Positions 52,423-62,498 are shown, counted from the stretch's first letter. The stretch: DNA of 64,000 nucleotides from Helicobacter pametensis ATCC 51478 (GCF_000518225.1 NZ_JADE01000010.1:1-64000), one strand, 5' to 3'. Program-made: numbers and translations. The notes: generated by a model not told the origin, from the letters alone.

Positions 52423-54225
52423 ATGCAAAATATCAGAAATATCGCAGTAATCGCACATGTAGATCATGGAAAAACAACTCTAGTTGATGGGCTTTTGAGC
52501 CAGTCGGGAACCTTTAGTTCTCATGAACAGGTAGATGAGAGAGTGATGGATAGCAATGACTTGGAAAGAGAGCGGGGGATCACGATTCTTTCTAAAAATA
52601 CAGCCATTCATTATAAGGGGACAAAAATCAATATTATTGACACTCCTGGACATGCTGATTTTGGTGGGGAAGTTGAGCGAGTGCTTAAGATGGTGGATGG
52701 GGTATTGCTTCTTGTGGATGCACAAGAGGGGGTGATGCCTCAGACAAAATTTGTGGTCAAAAAGGCACTAAGCTTTGGAATCCGTCCAATTGTTGTTGTG
52801 AATAAGATCGATAAGCCTGCAGCAGAGCCTGATCGTGTGGTAGATGAGGTATTTGATCTTTTTGTGGCAATGGATGCCAATGATACTCAGCTTGACTTTC
52901 CTGTGGTTTATGCAGCAGCTAGAGATGGATATGCGATCAAAAATCTTGATGATGAGAAGAAAAATCTTGAGCCATTATTTGAGGCGATTTTGGAGTATGT
53001 CCCAGCACCCGAGGGAAAAGCTGAAAATCCATTACAGATGCAGATTTTTACCCTTGATTATGATAATTATGTCGGAAAGATTGGGATTGCAAGGGTGTTT
53101 AATGGGCGCGTGAAAAAGGGTGAAACAGTGATGCTTGCCAAAAGCGATGGAAGCAAGGAGAGTGGAAGAATCACTAAGTTGATTGGATTTTTGGGACTTG
53201 CAAGGACAGAGATTGAGAGCGCAGAAGCAGGAGATATTGTCGCAGTTGCAGGATTCAATGCTATTGATGTGGGAGATTCTCTAGTGGATCCAAATAATCC
53301 AATGCCTCTAGATCCTATGCATTTAGAAGAGCCTACGATGAGTGTGTATTTTGCTGTCAATGATTCTCCTTTGGCTGGGCTAGAAGGCAAGCATGTCACA
53401 GCCAACAAAATCAAAGATAGATTGCTCAAAGAGATGCAGACAAATATCGCTATGCGATGTGAGGAAATGGGTGAGGGGAAATTCAAAGTCAGCGGTCGTG
53501 GTGAGCTTCAGATCACAATCTTGGCAGAGAATTTGCGAAGAGAGGGGTTTGAGTTTAGCATCTCGCGTCCAGAAGTCATTGTCAAGGAAGAAAATGGTGT
53601 GAAAATGGAGCCATTTGAGCATCTAGTGATTGACACGCCTCAAGATTTCAGTGGAGCAATCATCGAAAAACTTGGACGACGCAAGGCTGAGATGAAGGCT
53701 ATGAATCCGATGGGAGATGGCTATACAAGATTGGAGTTTGAAATCCCAGCTCGTGGTCTGATTGGGTATCGTAGTGAGTTTTTGACAGATACAAAGGGTG
53801 AGGGAGTGATGAATCACTCATTTTTGGAATTTAGAGCTTTTAGTGGAAGCGTGGAGAGCAGGAGCAATGGAGCACTGATTTCTATGGAGAATGGAGATGC
53901 AACAGCATTTTCACTTTTCAATATTCAAGAGCGCGGTGTGCTTTTTATCCAGCCACAAACCAAAGTATATGTGGGAATGGTGATTGGTGAGCATAGTCGC
54001 GATAATGATTTGGATGTCAATCCCATCAAATCTAAGCATTTGACCAATATGAGGGCAAGTGGGAGCGATGATGCTATCAAGCTTGTCCCACCAAGAGAGC
54101 TCACATTGGAGAGAGCATTGGAGTGGATTGAGGATGATGAGATTTTGGAAATCACACCTATCAATATCCGAATCCGCAAAAAATATTTAGATCCAAATCA
54201 ACGCAAGAGAATGGCCAAAAAGTAA
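52423..54225 (+). CDS. typA: Ribosome-associated GTPase TypA/BipA
   Basis: 600 residues of the EF-G-like family. G1 [15 protein letters not shown] (10-24), G3 [12 protein letters not shown]4 [12 protein letters not shown], then domains II-V and the TypA-specific C-terminus ([22 protein letters not shown]). Affects ribosome assembly and stress response. The 192 bases upstream, shared with fliK, hold the sigma54-like promoter of fliK and AT-rich sequence for the typA promoter. Confidence 0.96.
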   Translation: MQNIRNIAVIAHVDHGKTTLVDGLLSQSGTFSSHEQVDERVMDSNDLERERGITILSKNTAIHYKGTKINIIDTPGHADFGGEVERVLKMVDGVLLLVDAQEGVMPQTKFVVKKALSFGIRPIVVVNKIDKPAAEPDRVVDEVFDLFVAMDANDTQLDFPVVYAAARDGYAIKNLDDEKKNLEPLFEAILEYVPAPEGKAENPLQMQIFTLDYDNYVGKIGIARVFNGRVKKGETVMLAKSDGSKESGRITKLIGFLGLARTEIESAEAGDIVAVAGFNAIDVGDSLVDPNNPMPLDPMHLEEPTMSVYFAVNDSPLAGLEGKHVTANKIKDRLLKEMQTNIAMRCEEMGEGKFKVSGRGELQITILAENLRREGFEFSISRPEVIVKEENGVKMEPFEHLVIDTPQDFSGAIIEKLGRRKAEMKAMNPMGDGYTRLEFEIPARGLIGYRSEFLTDTKGEGVMNHSFLEFRAFSGSVESRSNGALISMENGDATAFSLFNIQERGVLFIQPQTKVYVGMVIGEHSRDNDLDVNPIKSKHLTNMRASGSDDAIKLVPPRELTLERALEWIEDDEILEITPINIRIRKKYLDPNQRKRMAKK

Positions 54226-54252
54226 AAACTACAAATCAAATAAGGAGAAAGT

Positions 54253-54864
54253 ATGAAGTTTTTGGAGGCGATGAAGTTTGCCCATGCGTGTAAAATTTTT
54301 GATGAAACCAAGAAGATTCCAAGTGAGCAGTTTGATCAGATCCTAGAGGCTGGTAGGCTTACTCCTAGCTCTTTTGGACTAGAGCATACCCGCCTTTTGG
54401 TGATTCGATCTCAAGAGCTTAAAAATACAATTCAGCCTCTTTGCTGGAATCAAAAACAAATCCCCACTTGCAGTGAGCTTGTGGTGTTTAAATCTAGGGT
54501 CAAAGACATTATCGCCCCATCCCAATATATTGAAGAATCGATGCAGAGACGAGGGCTAGATGAGCGCTATATGAAACGCCTTGAAGATTTTCAAAAAGAA
54601 AATTTCAAATCACGCAAAGAAATCGAGGATTGGAGTATGAAGCAAGCCTATTTGATGGCAAGCTCGATGGTGAATTGTGCAGCGTATTTGGGGATTGATT
54701 CTTGTTATCTTGAAGGATTTGAGCGGGAAAAAGTAGAGGAGGCATTGGAGATCAATCCTCAAGAGGAGCGTGTGGCTCTGCTTGTGTGTTTTGGTTATCG
54801 TTTGAATGAACCCAAAGCAAAGCATCGCCAAGCCTTGGATGAAATCGTTGAGTTTTTAGAATAG
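54253..54864 (+). CDS. NAD(P)H nitroreductase-family flavoprotein
   Basis: 203 residues, FMN-dependent nitroreductase fold. KKIPSEQFDQILEAGRLTPSSFGLEHTRLLVI is the FMN-binding start of the family; YLGIDSCYLEGFE and VALLVCFGYRLNEP are late motifs. Similar to H. pylori HP0642. Exact substrate unknown. GGAGAA precedes the start. Confidence 0.9.
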   Translation: MKFLEAMKFAHACKIFDETKKIPSEQFDQILEAGRLTPSSFGLEHTRLLVIRSQELKNTIQPLCWNQKQIPTCSELVVFKSRVKDIIAPSQYIEESMQRRGLDERYMKRLEDFQKENFKSRKEIEDWSMKQAYLMASSMVNCAAYLGIDSCYLEGFEREKVEEALEINPQEERVALLVCFGYRLNEPKAKHRQALDEIVEFLE

Positions 54865-54879
54865 TTGGAGGAGAAGAGA

Positions 54880-57246
54880 ATGTTGCGAGTTGTGAAGAGA
54901 AGTGGAAGAATTGAGACATTGGATGTGACCAAGATTCAAAAATACACAGCCGATGCTGTGGCAGATTTGGAGGGTGTGAGCCAAAGTGAGCTTGAGGTCG
55001 ATGCCAAGCTTCATTTCAAAGATCTCATCACAACAGAGGAAATCCAACAAACATTGATCAAAACCGCTGTAGATAAAATTGATGTGGATACACCTAATTG
55101 GACATTTGTGGCTGCAAGACTCTTTCTCTATGATCTTTATCACAAAGTTAGTGGATTTACAGGCTATAAACATTTAAGAGAATATTTGGAAAAAGGGGAA
55201 AATGAGGGGAAGATCCTCAAAGGATTTAAGGAAAAATTTGATTTAGATCTACTTCACTCACACATCGATCCAAAGCGAGATTTGCAGTTTAATTACTTGG
55301 GAATCAAAACTCTTTATGATCGCTATTTGCTCAAAGATTCCAAAAATTACCCTATTGAATTGCCTCAGCATATGTTTATGGCATTGGCGATGTTTTTGGC
55401 TCAAAAAGAGAACAATCCCAATGAATGGGCGATCAAATTTTATGATGTGATTTCAAAGTTTGAGGTCGTGACTGCCACTCCAACTCTAGCCAATGGTCGC
55501 ACTACCCGTCATCAGCTTAGTTCTTGTTATATTGGAAGTACACCTGATAATATTGAGGGAATCTTTGATGCCTACAAAGAAATGGCACTTTTGAGTAAAT
55601 ATGGAGGGGGAATTGGGTGGGATTTTAGCAAGGTGAGGGGACTTGGAAGTTTTATTGATGGGCACAAGAATGCTGCTGGAGGGGTTGTGCCATTTTTAAA
55701 GATTGCTAATGATGTAGCCATCGCAGTCGATCAGCTAGGGACTAGAAAGGGAGCGATCGCGACTTATTTAGAAGTCTGGCATACTGATATTTTTGATTTT
55801 ATTGATTTGCGAAAAAATAGCGGTGAAGAGAGAAGAAGGACGCATGATCTTTTCCCAGCTGTTTGGATTTGTGATCTTTTTATGAAGAGAGTGGAAGAAA
55901 ATGCACAATGGACGCTCTTTGATCCTTATGAGTGCCCAGAGCTCACTGAGCTATATGGGGAAGAATTTGAAGCCAAGTATCTTGAGTATGAAAACAATCC
56001 AAATGTCCTCAAAGAGCATATAGCGGCCAAAGAATTGTGGAAAAAGATTCTGACAAACTACTTTGAATCAGGACTTCCATTTTTGGCTTTCAAAGACAAT
56101 GCCAATCGTGCCAATCCTAATGCTCATGCGGGAATCATTAGAAGCTCAAATCTTTGCACAGAGATTTTTCAAAACACAATACCTAGCAAGTATTTTGTGG
56201 AAGTGGAATTTGAGGATGGAAGTAAGCAGGAGTTTGAAGAGTTTGAGGAGATCACGACAGATGGTGGCATCACAAAGAAAGCCAATAAGCTTACAAGTAT
56301 TGATTCTTTAAATGGAAAAAAGATTTTTATCACTCAAAGGATTCAGCGTGATGGATTGACTGCTGTGTGCAATCTTGCAAGTGTCAATCTAAGCAAAATC
56401 AATACTCAAGAAGATATTGAGCGAGTTGTGCCCATTGCTGTGCGAATCTTGGATAATGTCATCGATCTCAATTTTTATCCCAATCGCAAAGTGCGTGTAA
56501 CCAATGCACAAAACCGAGCGATTGGACTAGGAGTTATGGGAGAGGCAGAGATGCTAGCAAGTGAAAAAATCACTTGGGGGAGCGCTGAGCATTTGGAGAG
56601 AATTGATGAGGTGATGGAGATGATCAGCTTCAATGCAATCTCTGCTAGCTCTGATTTGGCAAAAGAGAAAGGAATCTATCCTCAATTTGAAGGATCAAAT
56701 TGGAGTAAGGGGATTTTCCCTATTGATGTGGCCAACAAGGAAGCACTTAGACTTGTAGATCGTGGAGGGCTTTTTGGAAGCTCCTGTGATTGGGAATCTT
56801 TGCGAGAAAAAGTAAAAAATCAGGGGATGAGAAATGGCTATCTTATGGCGATCGCTCCTACTAGTTCTATCTCGATCCTTGTGGGCACGACACAAACAAT
56901 CGAGCCTGTTTATAAGCGCAAATGGTTTGAAGAAAATCTCTCAGGACTTGTGCCTGTAGTGGTGCCAAATCTTAACCTAGAGACTTGGAACTATTATGTG
57001 AGTGCGTATGATTTGGATCAGATGGATCTTATCCGTGCAGCTGCTGTGCGTCAAAAGTGGGTAGATCAAGGGCAGAGTGTGAATATTTTTATGCGTCTTG
57101 ATCGTGCGAGTGGAAAACTGCTCAATGATATTTATATGCTTGCATGGAAACTGGGTCTTAAATCCACTTATTATCTAAGAAGTCAAAGTCCTGATGCACA
57201 AGAGCAGGTGATGGATCGAAGTGTGGAATGTGTGAATTGCCAGTAG
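54880..57246 (+). CDS. nrdA: Ribonucleotide reductase class Ia, alpha subunit
   Basis: 788 residues. ATP cone at the N-terminus (VVKRSGRIETLDVTKIQKYTADAV), then the catalytic barrel with TPTLANGRTTRHQLSSCYIG, RSSNLCTEIFQNT (active Cys) and TSSISILVGTTQTIEPVYKR, and a redox-active C-terminal Cys pair ECVNCQ. Makes deoxyribonucleotides with NrdB (outside this window). ATG 54880 with GGAGGAGAAGAG is chosen; TTG 54865 is an in-frame but weaker alternative. Confidence 0.95.
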   Translation: MLRVVKRSGRIETLDVTKIQKYTADAVADLEGVSQSELEVDAKLHFKDLITTEEIQQTLIKTAVDKIDVDTPNWTFVAARLFLYDLYHKVSGFTGYKHLREYLEKGENEGKILKGFKEKFDLDLLHSHIDPKRDLQFNYLGIKTLYDRYLLKDSKNYPIELPQHMFMALAMFLAQKENNPNEWAIKFYDVISKFEVVTATPTLANGRTTRHQLSSCYIGSTPDNIEGIFDAYKEMALLSKYGGGIGWDFSKVRGLGSFIDGHKNAAGGVVPFLKIANDVAIAVDQLGTRKGAIATYLEVWHTDIFDFIDLRKNSGEERRRTHDLFPAVWICDLFMKRVEENAQWTLFDPYECPELTELYGEEFEAKYLEYENNPNVLKEHIAAKELWKKILTNYFESGLPFLAFKDNANRANPNAHAGIIRSSNLCTEIFQNTIPSKYFVEVEFEDGSKQEFEEFEEITTDGGITKKANKLTSIDSLNGKKIFITQRIQRDGLTAVCNLASVNLSKINTQEDIERVVPIAVRILDNVIDLNFYPNRKVRVTNAQNRAIGLGVMGEAEMLASEKITWGSAEHLERIDEVMEMISFNAISASSDLAKEKGIYPQFEGSNWSKGIFPIDVANKEALRLVDRGGLFGSSCDWESLREKVKNQGMRNGYLMAIAPTSSISILVGTTQTIEPVYKRKWFEENLSGLVPVVVPNLNLETWNYYVSAYDLDQMDLIRAAAVRQKWVDQGQSVNIFMRLDRASGKLLNDIYMLAWKLGLKSTYYLRSQSPDAQEQVMDRSVECVNCQ

Positions 57247-57253
57247 TTTTTAT

Positions 57254-57281
57254 TTGGTCTTGGCAAGAATGCTTGTATAAT
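57254..57281 (+). promoter_or_regulatory. Promoter of ssrA
   Basis: TTGGTC (57254-57259) and TATAAT (57276-57281) with a 16-base spacer. Transcription would begin near 57288, before the mature 5' end of tmRNA at 57312, leaving a short leader for RNase P to remove. Confidence 0.65.
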
Positions 57282-57311
57282 CTCAACTTTCCATCGATTC
57301 TGGAAAATTTT

Positions 57312-57681
57312 GGGGCTGATTTGGCTTTCGACAGGAGCTAAATAGCTTAGACTGCATGTCGGATGGCATTCCGTAATCCTGCCAGTTTAAAATTAAACGC
57401 AAACAATACAAATTTCGCTCCAGCTTACGCAAAAGTAGCGTAAGTTTAACCAACTCTTCGGAGCCGATTGGGTAGGCCATGCTAGCTAACCCATCCAGTC
57501 GTCATCCTCGCTAGCTGCTTTTGCATCAAACCTAGGGGTGCAAACTAAGAACATAGGTTGCGATACGGGGTATTTTGGGAGTTGAGTTCCTGTGTTTAAG
57601 TTTTTCAACTCTGTCTAAACATGTAGAGGTCTTTGTGGGTTTGGTTTTTGGACTGGGGTTCGATCCCCCACAGCTCCACCA
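57312..57681 (+). ncRNA. ssrA: tmRNA
   Basis: 5' GGGGCTG pairs with 3' CAGCTCC to give the acceptor stem, followed by encoded ACCA (57678-57681). GGTTCGATCCCCC near the 3' end is the T-arm. The tag reading frame is 57399-57443: GCA resume codon, then ANNTNFAPAYAKVA and TAA. The tag resembles the H. pylori tag (ending AYAKAA) with a KVA end. tmRNA with SmpB rescues stalled ribosomes. No intron or split form is seen. Confidence 0.96.
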
Positions 57682-57704
57682 ATTTGATTTGATAGATTTG
57701 CATA

Positions 57705-57726
57705 CCCCCCCCCCCCTTTTTTTTTT
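57705..57726. repeat. C12-T10 homopolymer pair between ssrA and ridA
   Basis: Twelve C (57705-57716) followed by ten T (57717-57726), 23 bases after the tmRNA 3' end and 10 bases before the end of ridA on the other strand. The T run could serve as the ssrA terminator tail, although no clear hairpin precedes it. Confidence 0.85.
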
Positions 57727-57736
57727 GCTTTGAAGA

Positions 57737-58096
57737 TTATTTTCTTGAGGCGATAACTTCGATTTCTACTTTTGCACCCTTGGGCAAATCACGCACAGCA
57801 AATGCACTTCTTGCAGGATAGGGAGCAGAGAAAAATTCACTATAGACTTCATTCATTGATGCAAAATCAGCAATATCTGAAAGTAGCACCGTGGTCTTGA
57901 TCACGCTATCCATCCCCAATCCAAGCTCTTTGAGAATTGCTTTGACATTGCTTAGGGATTGATGAGTTTGTCCCTTGATTTCTGTGCTTGCAAATTCCAT
58001 GCTTTCAGGATCAAGGGGCAGTTGCCCAGAAATAAATATCAAATCTCCAGCTACTCTGTATGCACTATAAGGTCCGATTGCTTTTGGATAGGACAT
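57737..58096 (-). CDS. ridA: RidA enamine/imine deaminase
   Basis: 119 residues of the YjgF/RidA family. From ATG 58096 (MSYPKAIGPYSAYRV), with CAAGGAGAC before it, the protein has the right length. Motifs: GPYSAYRV, FISGQLPLDP, TVLLSDIADFASMNEVYSEFF and PARSAFAVRDLPKGAKVEIEVIA with the conserved Arg. It hydrolyses reactive 2-aminoacrylate. The upstream in-frame extension to 58168 is not supported. Confidence 0.94.
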   Translation of the reverse strand: MSYPKAIGPYSAYRVAGDLIFISGQLPLDPESMEFASTEIKGQTHQSLSNVKAILKELGLGMDSVIKTTVLLSDIADFASMNEVYSEFFSAPYPARSAFAVRDLPKGAKVEIEVIASRK

Positions 58097-58166
58097 TTTG
58101 TCTCCTTGTATTCTTGAAATCAAGCTTTTATTATAGATAAAATAAACAAAAACCCCAAGGAATGCC

Positions 58167-59168
58167 ATGCTTCATCACATCTCAAAACTTCCGCAAGATT
58201 CTGTATTTTTGCTTGGTTTTTCAGGAGGGGTGGATAGTAGTGCTTTGTTTTTTTTGCTCCTAGAGTGTGGCGTGGAGTTTGATTTGGCTATCGTGGATTA
58301 TGGGATGAGAGAAGAGAGCAGGCTAGAGGTAGCTTATGCGCAAGAGTTGGCTCAAACATATGATAAGAAAATTTATCATTTGCGTGCGCCACGGATTGGA
58401 TCGAATTTTGAGGCAAATGCAAGAAAGATTCGTTATGAGTTTTTTGGTGAGCTTATTGCAAAAAATGCTTACCGTGGATTGCTTTTGGCTCATCAGCTCA
58501 ATGATCGCATCGAATGGCTTTTGATGCAGTTTGCAAGGGGTGCTGGATTAAATACACTTTTGGGATTTGGATTTTGTGAGAGAGTGATGGGATTTGATGT
58601 GTTTCGTCCTCTTTTGGATGTCTCAAAAGGAGAGTTGTATAGATTTTGTATGGAGCGAGGGATACGATTTTTTGAGGATCGTAGTAATCAAGATGAGAGA
58701 TTTGTGCGCAATCGTTATCGTATGATTGCTTCTTTTTTGATGCAAAGCTCTTGTGGAATCAAACAAAGTTTGAAATATCTTGAAAAAGAAAAACAGATTC
58801 TCTACCCAAAGTTTGAGATTGGAAAGTTAGGGGAGGTGCGTCGGTTTGCTAGAGCTAGAGAGTATCAAAGCTTATATATCCTTGATCTAGAATGCAAAAA
58901 ACTAGGCTATGTGCTCTCAGCAAAACAAAAAAAAGAGATTATGCGCTGCTGTTTCTCCTGTGAGATTCATACTCTCATCATTGAGAGTAATGCTCATTAT
59001 ATTTTTGTCACCCCAAAGATAGAATGCGTCATGAGTAGAGAGTATAGAAACCTGTGCCGAATCCATCAGATTCCACATCGACTAAGGCCTGTGTTTTATC
59101 CTCTTTGGTGCTCTCAAATCTCTATAGAGGAGATTGGAAAGTTTTGTAATCACCCTATTTCAAACTAG
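58167..59168 (+). CDS. tilS: tRNA(Ile)-lysidine synthase TilS
   Basis: 333 residues. PP-loop ATP site LGFSGGVDSSALFF (about 17-30), AHQLNDRIEWLLMQFARGAGLNTLLG and DRSNQDERFVRNRYR are TilS signatures. It makes lysidine at the wobble C of tRNA-Ile(CAU), so that AUA is read. The C-terminal part is shorter and more divergent than in E. coli, as usual in Campylobacterota. Confidence 0.93.
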   Translation: MLHHISKLPQDSVFLLGFSGGVDSSALFFLLLECGVEFDLAIVDYGMREESRLEVAYAQELAQTYDKKIYHLRAPRIGSNFEANARKIRYEFFGELIAKNAYRGLLLAHQLNDRIEWLLMQFARGAGLNTLLGFGFCERVMGFDVFRPLLDVSKGELYRFCMERGIRFFEDRSNQDERFVRNRYRMIASFLMQSSCGIKQSLKYLEKEKQILYPKFEIGKLGEVRRFARAREYQSLYILDLECKKLGYVLSAKQKKEIMRCCFSCEIHTLIIESNAHYIFVTPKIECVMSREYRNLCRIHQIPHRLRPVFYPLWCSQISIEEIGKFCNHPISN

Positions 59169-59176
59169 GTAGATGC

Positions 59177-59205
59177 ACGACTTTTATTTTTAAAAGTTGT
59201 ATAAT
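59177..59205 (+). promoter_or_regulatory. Inverted repeat and -10 box of the cco operon
   Basis: ACGACTTTTA (59177-59186) and TAAAAGTTGT (59191-59200) form a 10-bp stem with one G-T wobble and a 4-base loop. TATAAT (59200-59205) abuts it, 44 bases before ccoN. The repeat could be a regulator site in the -35 region or a hairpin ending tilS transcripts. Confidence 0.5.
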
Positions 59206-59248
59206 CGTGGGTTTGAGTTTGAATTACAGATAGAAAGAAGGAGTAACG

Positions 59249-60709
59249 ATGCAAAGTAGCGTTGAATATGACTATTCTATTGCCAAGTTATTTGTTTATA
59301 CGACTTTGATTTTTGGAATCGTTGGGTTGCTCGTGGGAGTGATCATCGCTTTCCAAATGGCTTTTCCAAACCTCAATTATTTGGCAAGTGAATACGGAAC
59401 TTTTGGTCGCTTAAGACCTTTGCACACCAATGGAGTGATTTATGGATTTACATTGAGTGGGATTTGGGCTGGATGGTATTATTTTGGCCAAAGAGTGCTT
59501 AAAATCTCTTATGCTGAGCATCCATTTTTGCGCTTTGTAGGTTATGCTCATTTTGGTGTTTATATTGTGATTATGGCATTGGCAGTCATCACACTTCTTG
59601 GGGGATTTACACAGTCCAAAGAATATGCCGAGCTCATCTGGCCAATTGATTTGCTTGTGGTGGTCGCATGGGTGTTATGGGGCATTAGCCTTTTTGGAAG
59701 TATGGGCGTGCGTCGTGAAAAGACGATTTATGCTTCTTTGTGGTATTTCATTGCGACTTTTATCGGAGTTGCAACACTCTATATTTTCAATAATCTTGCT
59801 GTTCCTACTTATTTTGTCGCTGGAGTGGGAAGTGTATGGCATTCGATTTCTTTTTATTCTGGGACAAATGATGCAATGATTCAGTGGTGGTGGGGGCATA
59901 ATGCTGTGGCATTTGTCTTTACCTCTGGGATCATTGGATTGATTTACTATTTTCTTCCAAAAGAATCCGGTCAGCCCATTTTTTCTTACAAGCTGACTTT
60001 GTTCTCATTTTGGGCCTTGATGTTTGTTTATATTTGGGCTGGAGGACATCATTTGATCTATTCAACGACGCCAGATTGGGTGCAGACTTTGGGATCTATG
60101 TTCTCAGTGATTTTGATTTTGCCTTCTTGGGGAACAGGGATCAATATGCTTTTGACAATGAGAGGGCAATGGCATCAGCTTAGAGAATCCCCAATCATTA
60201 AGTTTATGGTTTTGGCTTCCACTTTTTATCTCTTGACAACACTTGAAGGACCAATCCAGTCAATCAAATCCGTCAATGCACTAGCTCACTTTACAGATTG
60301 GATTATCGGACATGTTCATGATGCAGCTCTTGGATGGGTTGGGTTTGTAATCATCGCTGGGACATTCCACATGGTTCCGCGTATCTTCAAAAGAGAAATC
60401 TATTCCAAAAAACTGATTGATGCACAATTTTGGATGATGACAATTGGGATCATTCTTTATTTTTCAAGTATGTGGATTGCAGGAATCACTCAAGGAATGA
60501 TGTGGCGCGATACTGATGAGTATGGAGTATTGAGCTATCAGTTTATCGATACAGTATTGGCTTTGATTCCATACTACATTATTCGTGGAATTGGAGGGTT
60601 GCTTTATTTGATTGGCTTTATTGTGTTTGTTTATAACATTTTGATGACAATCATCTCAGGAAGGCTTTTGGAAAAAGAGCCTCAATATGCGACACCAATG
60701 GCATCTTAA
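59249..60709 (+). CDS. ccoN: Cytochrome c oxidase cbb3 subunit I
   Basis: 486 residues, haem-copper oxidase catalytic subunit with about 12-14 membrane helices. Haem and CuB ligand segments are visible: RPLHTNGVIYGF, QWWWGHNAVAFVF, WAGGHHLIYSTTPDW and IIGHVHDAALGW. High-affinity terminal oxidase for microaerobic life. First gene of ccoNOQP; AGAAGGAG precedes the ATG. Confidence 0.97.
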   Translation: MQSSVEYDYSIAKLFVYTTLIFGIVGLLVGVIIAFQMAFPNLNYLASEYGTFGRLRPLHTNGVIYGFTLSGIWAGWYYFGQRVLKISYAEHPFLRFVGYAHFGVYIVIMALAVITLLGGFTQSKEYAELIWPIDLLVVVAWVLWGISLFGSMGVRREKTIYASLWYFIATFIGVATLYIFNNLAVPTYFVAGVGSVWHSISFYSGTNDAMIQWWWGHNAVAFVFTSGIIGLIYYFLPKESGQPIFSYKLTLFSFWALMFVYIWAGGHHLIYSTTPDWVQTLGSMFSVILILPSWGTGINMLLTMRGQWHQLRESPIIKFMVLASTFYLLTTLEGPIQSIKSVNALAHFTDWIIGHVHDAALGWVGFVIIAGTFHMVPRIFKREIYSKKLIDAQFWMMTIGIILYFSSMWIAGITQGMMWRDTDEYGVLSYQFIDTVLALIPYYIIRGIGGLLYLIGFIVFVYNILMTIISGRLLEKEPQYATPMAS

Positions 60710-60719
60710 GGAGGATTGT

Positions 60720-61412
60720 ATGTTTAGTTGGTTGGAAAAAAATCCTTTCTTTTTTTCATTAGCTTTTGTTTTTGTGTTTTCAATTGCTGGTCTTGTGGAG
60801 ATTCTCCCAGGTTTTGCAAAAACAGCACGACCTATTGAGGGGTTGCGCCCCTATACTGTTCTTGAGACTGCAGGCAGACAGATCTATATCGAAGAGGGAT
60901 GCTACAACTGCCACTCTCAGCTTATCCGTCCATTTAAGGCAGAGACAGATCGCTATGGTCCTTATAGCTTGAGTGGAGAGTATGCGTATGATCGCCCATT
61001 TCTTTGGGGATCCAAGAGAACTGGCCCTGATCTCCATCGTGTAGGTGATAATAGGACAACAGATTGGCATGATTATCACATGTGGGATCCACAGAGTGTT
61101 GTTCCAGGATCTATCATGCCTGCTTATAAGCATCTCTATTCTAATAATGTGGATTTTGACACTGCCTATGCTGAAGCCTATACCCAAAAAGTTGTTTTTG
61201 GAGTGCCCTATGATGTAGAGAATGGTGTGAAGCTTGGAGATATCAGACAGGCTAAATCATTGTTTTATCAAGAAGCTGAGCAAATTGTTCATGATATGAA
61301 AAGCGAGCAGGTCAAAGAGGCATTTAAAAATGGAGAAATCAAAAAGATTGTCGCCCTTATTGCGTATTTGAACAGTTTGGGACAATCAAGAAGAACATCT
61401 CAAGGAGAGTAG
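60720..61412 (+). CDS. ccoO: Cytochrome c oxidase cbb3 subunit II (monohaem)
   Basis: 230 residues from ATG 60720, which has AAGGAGG (60708-60714) in front. N-terminal membrane anchor (FFFSLAFVFVFSIAGLVEILPGF) and one c-type haem site, EEGCYNCHSQLIRPF, with distal Met in PGSIMPAYKHLY. Passes electrons to CcoN. The in-frame 60687 start lies inside ccoN and is rejected. Confidence 0.96.
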   Translation: MFSWLEKNPFFFSLAFVFVFSIAGLVEILPGFAKTARPIEGLRPYTVLETAGRQIYIEEGCYNCHSQLIRPFKAETDRYGPYSLSGEYAYDRPFLWGSKRTGPDLHRVGDNRTTDWHDYHMWDPQSVVPGSIMPAYKHLYSNNVDFDTAYAEAYTQKVVFGVPYDVENGVKLGDIRQAKSLFYQEAEQIVHDMKSEQVKEAFKNGEIKKIVALIAYLNSLGQSRRTSQGE

Positions 61413-61413
61413 G

Positions 61414-61605
61414 ATGGATCTATCTACTTTAGTTTTGATTCAGAAAAATATTTATTTGATTGTGACAATTTGTTTATGCGTCTTTCTTTATGCGTATATC
61501 TATTCGATGTATAGAAGCGAGAAGAAGGGAGAGAGAAATTATGAAAAATACTCTCGTTTGGCATTAGATGATGCATTGAGTGATGAAATTATTGAGAAAA
61601 GATAA
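61414..61605 (+). CDS. ccoQ: cbb3 oxidase small subunit
   Basis: 63 residues with one membrane helix (NIYLIVTICLCVFLYAYIYSMY) and a charged tail (SEKKGERNYEKYSRLALDD). CcoQ stabilises the oxidase complex. Starts 1 base after ccoO ends. Position and form are those of H. pylori HP0146. Confidence 0.92.
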   Translation: MDLSTLVLIQKNIYLIVTICLCVFLYAYIYSMYRSEKKGERNYEKYSRLALDDALSDEIIEKR

Positions 61606-61620
61606 GAGAGAGGAGTGGAG

Positions 61621-62487
61621 ATGCAGTGGTTTGATTTAAGTGATCCAATTAATCTGATATCAGTGATTGCAGCAATTGTGATAATAGGATTGACGGCATT
61701 TGTGAGTAATTTCTATATCAATAAAATGAAAACCTCCAACCCCAAAGGAGAGCTTTCTAGTGATCGATGGGATGGGATTGGTAAATTTGAAAACAATATT
61801 CCTTTTGGCTGGGGTATATGTTTTGCGCTTGTGATGATTTGGGGATTTTGGTATATCTTTGTTGGTTACCCGCTCAATTCTTTCTCTCAGATTGGGCAAT
61901 ACAATCAAGAGGTCGCAGAACACAATCAAAAATATCAAAAGAAGTGGGAGAATCTGTCCCAAAACGATCTTGTGGCTATGGGTGAGAGTATTTTCCTGGT
62001 TCAATGCTCACAGTGTCATGGTGTAACTGCTGAAGGTTTGCAAGGAAAGGCTCAGAATCTCACACAATGGGGGAAAGAAGAGGGGATTATGCAGGTGATC
62101 AAAAATGGATCCAAGGGTCTTGATTTCCCACTTGGAGAAATGCCTGTGACAGAGATCAATGAATCAGATGCAAGAGCAGTTGCTGCGTATGTGATGGCTG
62201 AGATCTCAGAGCTTAAAAATACAAAATATCCAGCAGAAGTTGCCAAAGGAAAAGAGGTGTTTAGCACAGCTGGATGTACGGCTTGCCATGGTGAAGATGG
62301 CAGGGGGATGGAGGGAAGTGCTCCAGATTTGAGTACATATGGCACAAGCAAATTCCTTGCATATGTCCTAGAGCATGGCAAAAAAGGTCATATCGGGCAT
62401 ATGCCTTCTTTTAAATTTGTGCAGTTCAATGATGTGCAGATCAGAGCTCTTGCAGCCTATATCGAATCTCTTGAAAATGTTGATTGA
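61621..62487 (+). CDS. ccoP: Cytochrome c oxidase cbb3 subunit III (dihaem)
   Basis: 288 residues. Two membrane helices (about 10-30 and 60-80), then two c-type haem domains, CSQCHGVTAEG and CTACHGEDGRGM, each with a downstream Met ligand (LGEMPVTE, IGHMPSF). Brings electrons from soluble cytochrome c. ATG 61621 follows GAGAGGAGTGGAG; GTG 61615 is also in frame. Confidence 0.96.
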   Translation: MQWFDLSDPINLISVIAAIVIIGLTAFVSNFYINKMKTSNPKGELSSDRWDGIGKFENNIPFGWGICFALVMIWGFWYIFVGYPLNSFSQIGQYNQEVAEHNQKYQKKWENLSQNDLVAMGESIFLVQCSQCHGVTAEGLQGKAQNLTQWGKEEGIMQVIKNGSKGLDFPLGEMPVTEINESDARAVAAYVMAEISELKNTKYPAEVAKGKEVFSTAGCTACHGEDGRGMEGSAPDLSTYGTSKFLAYVLEHGKKGHIGHMPSFKFVQFNDVQIRALAAYIESLENVD

Positions 62488-62498
62488 GGAGGACTGTC

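Noticed and set aside
57283..57480. 65-codon minus-strand ORF
   Set aside because: Lies across the tmRNA gene and has no ribosome site or family likeness.
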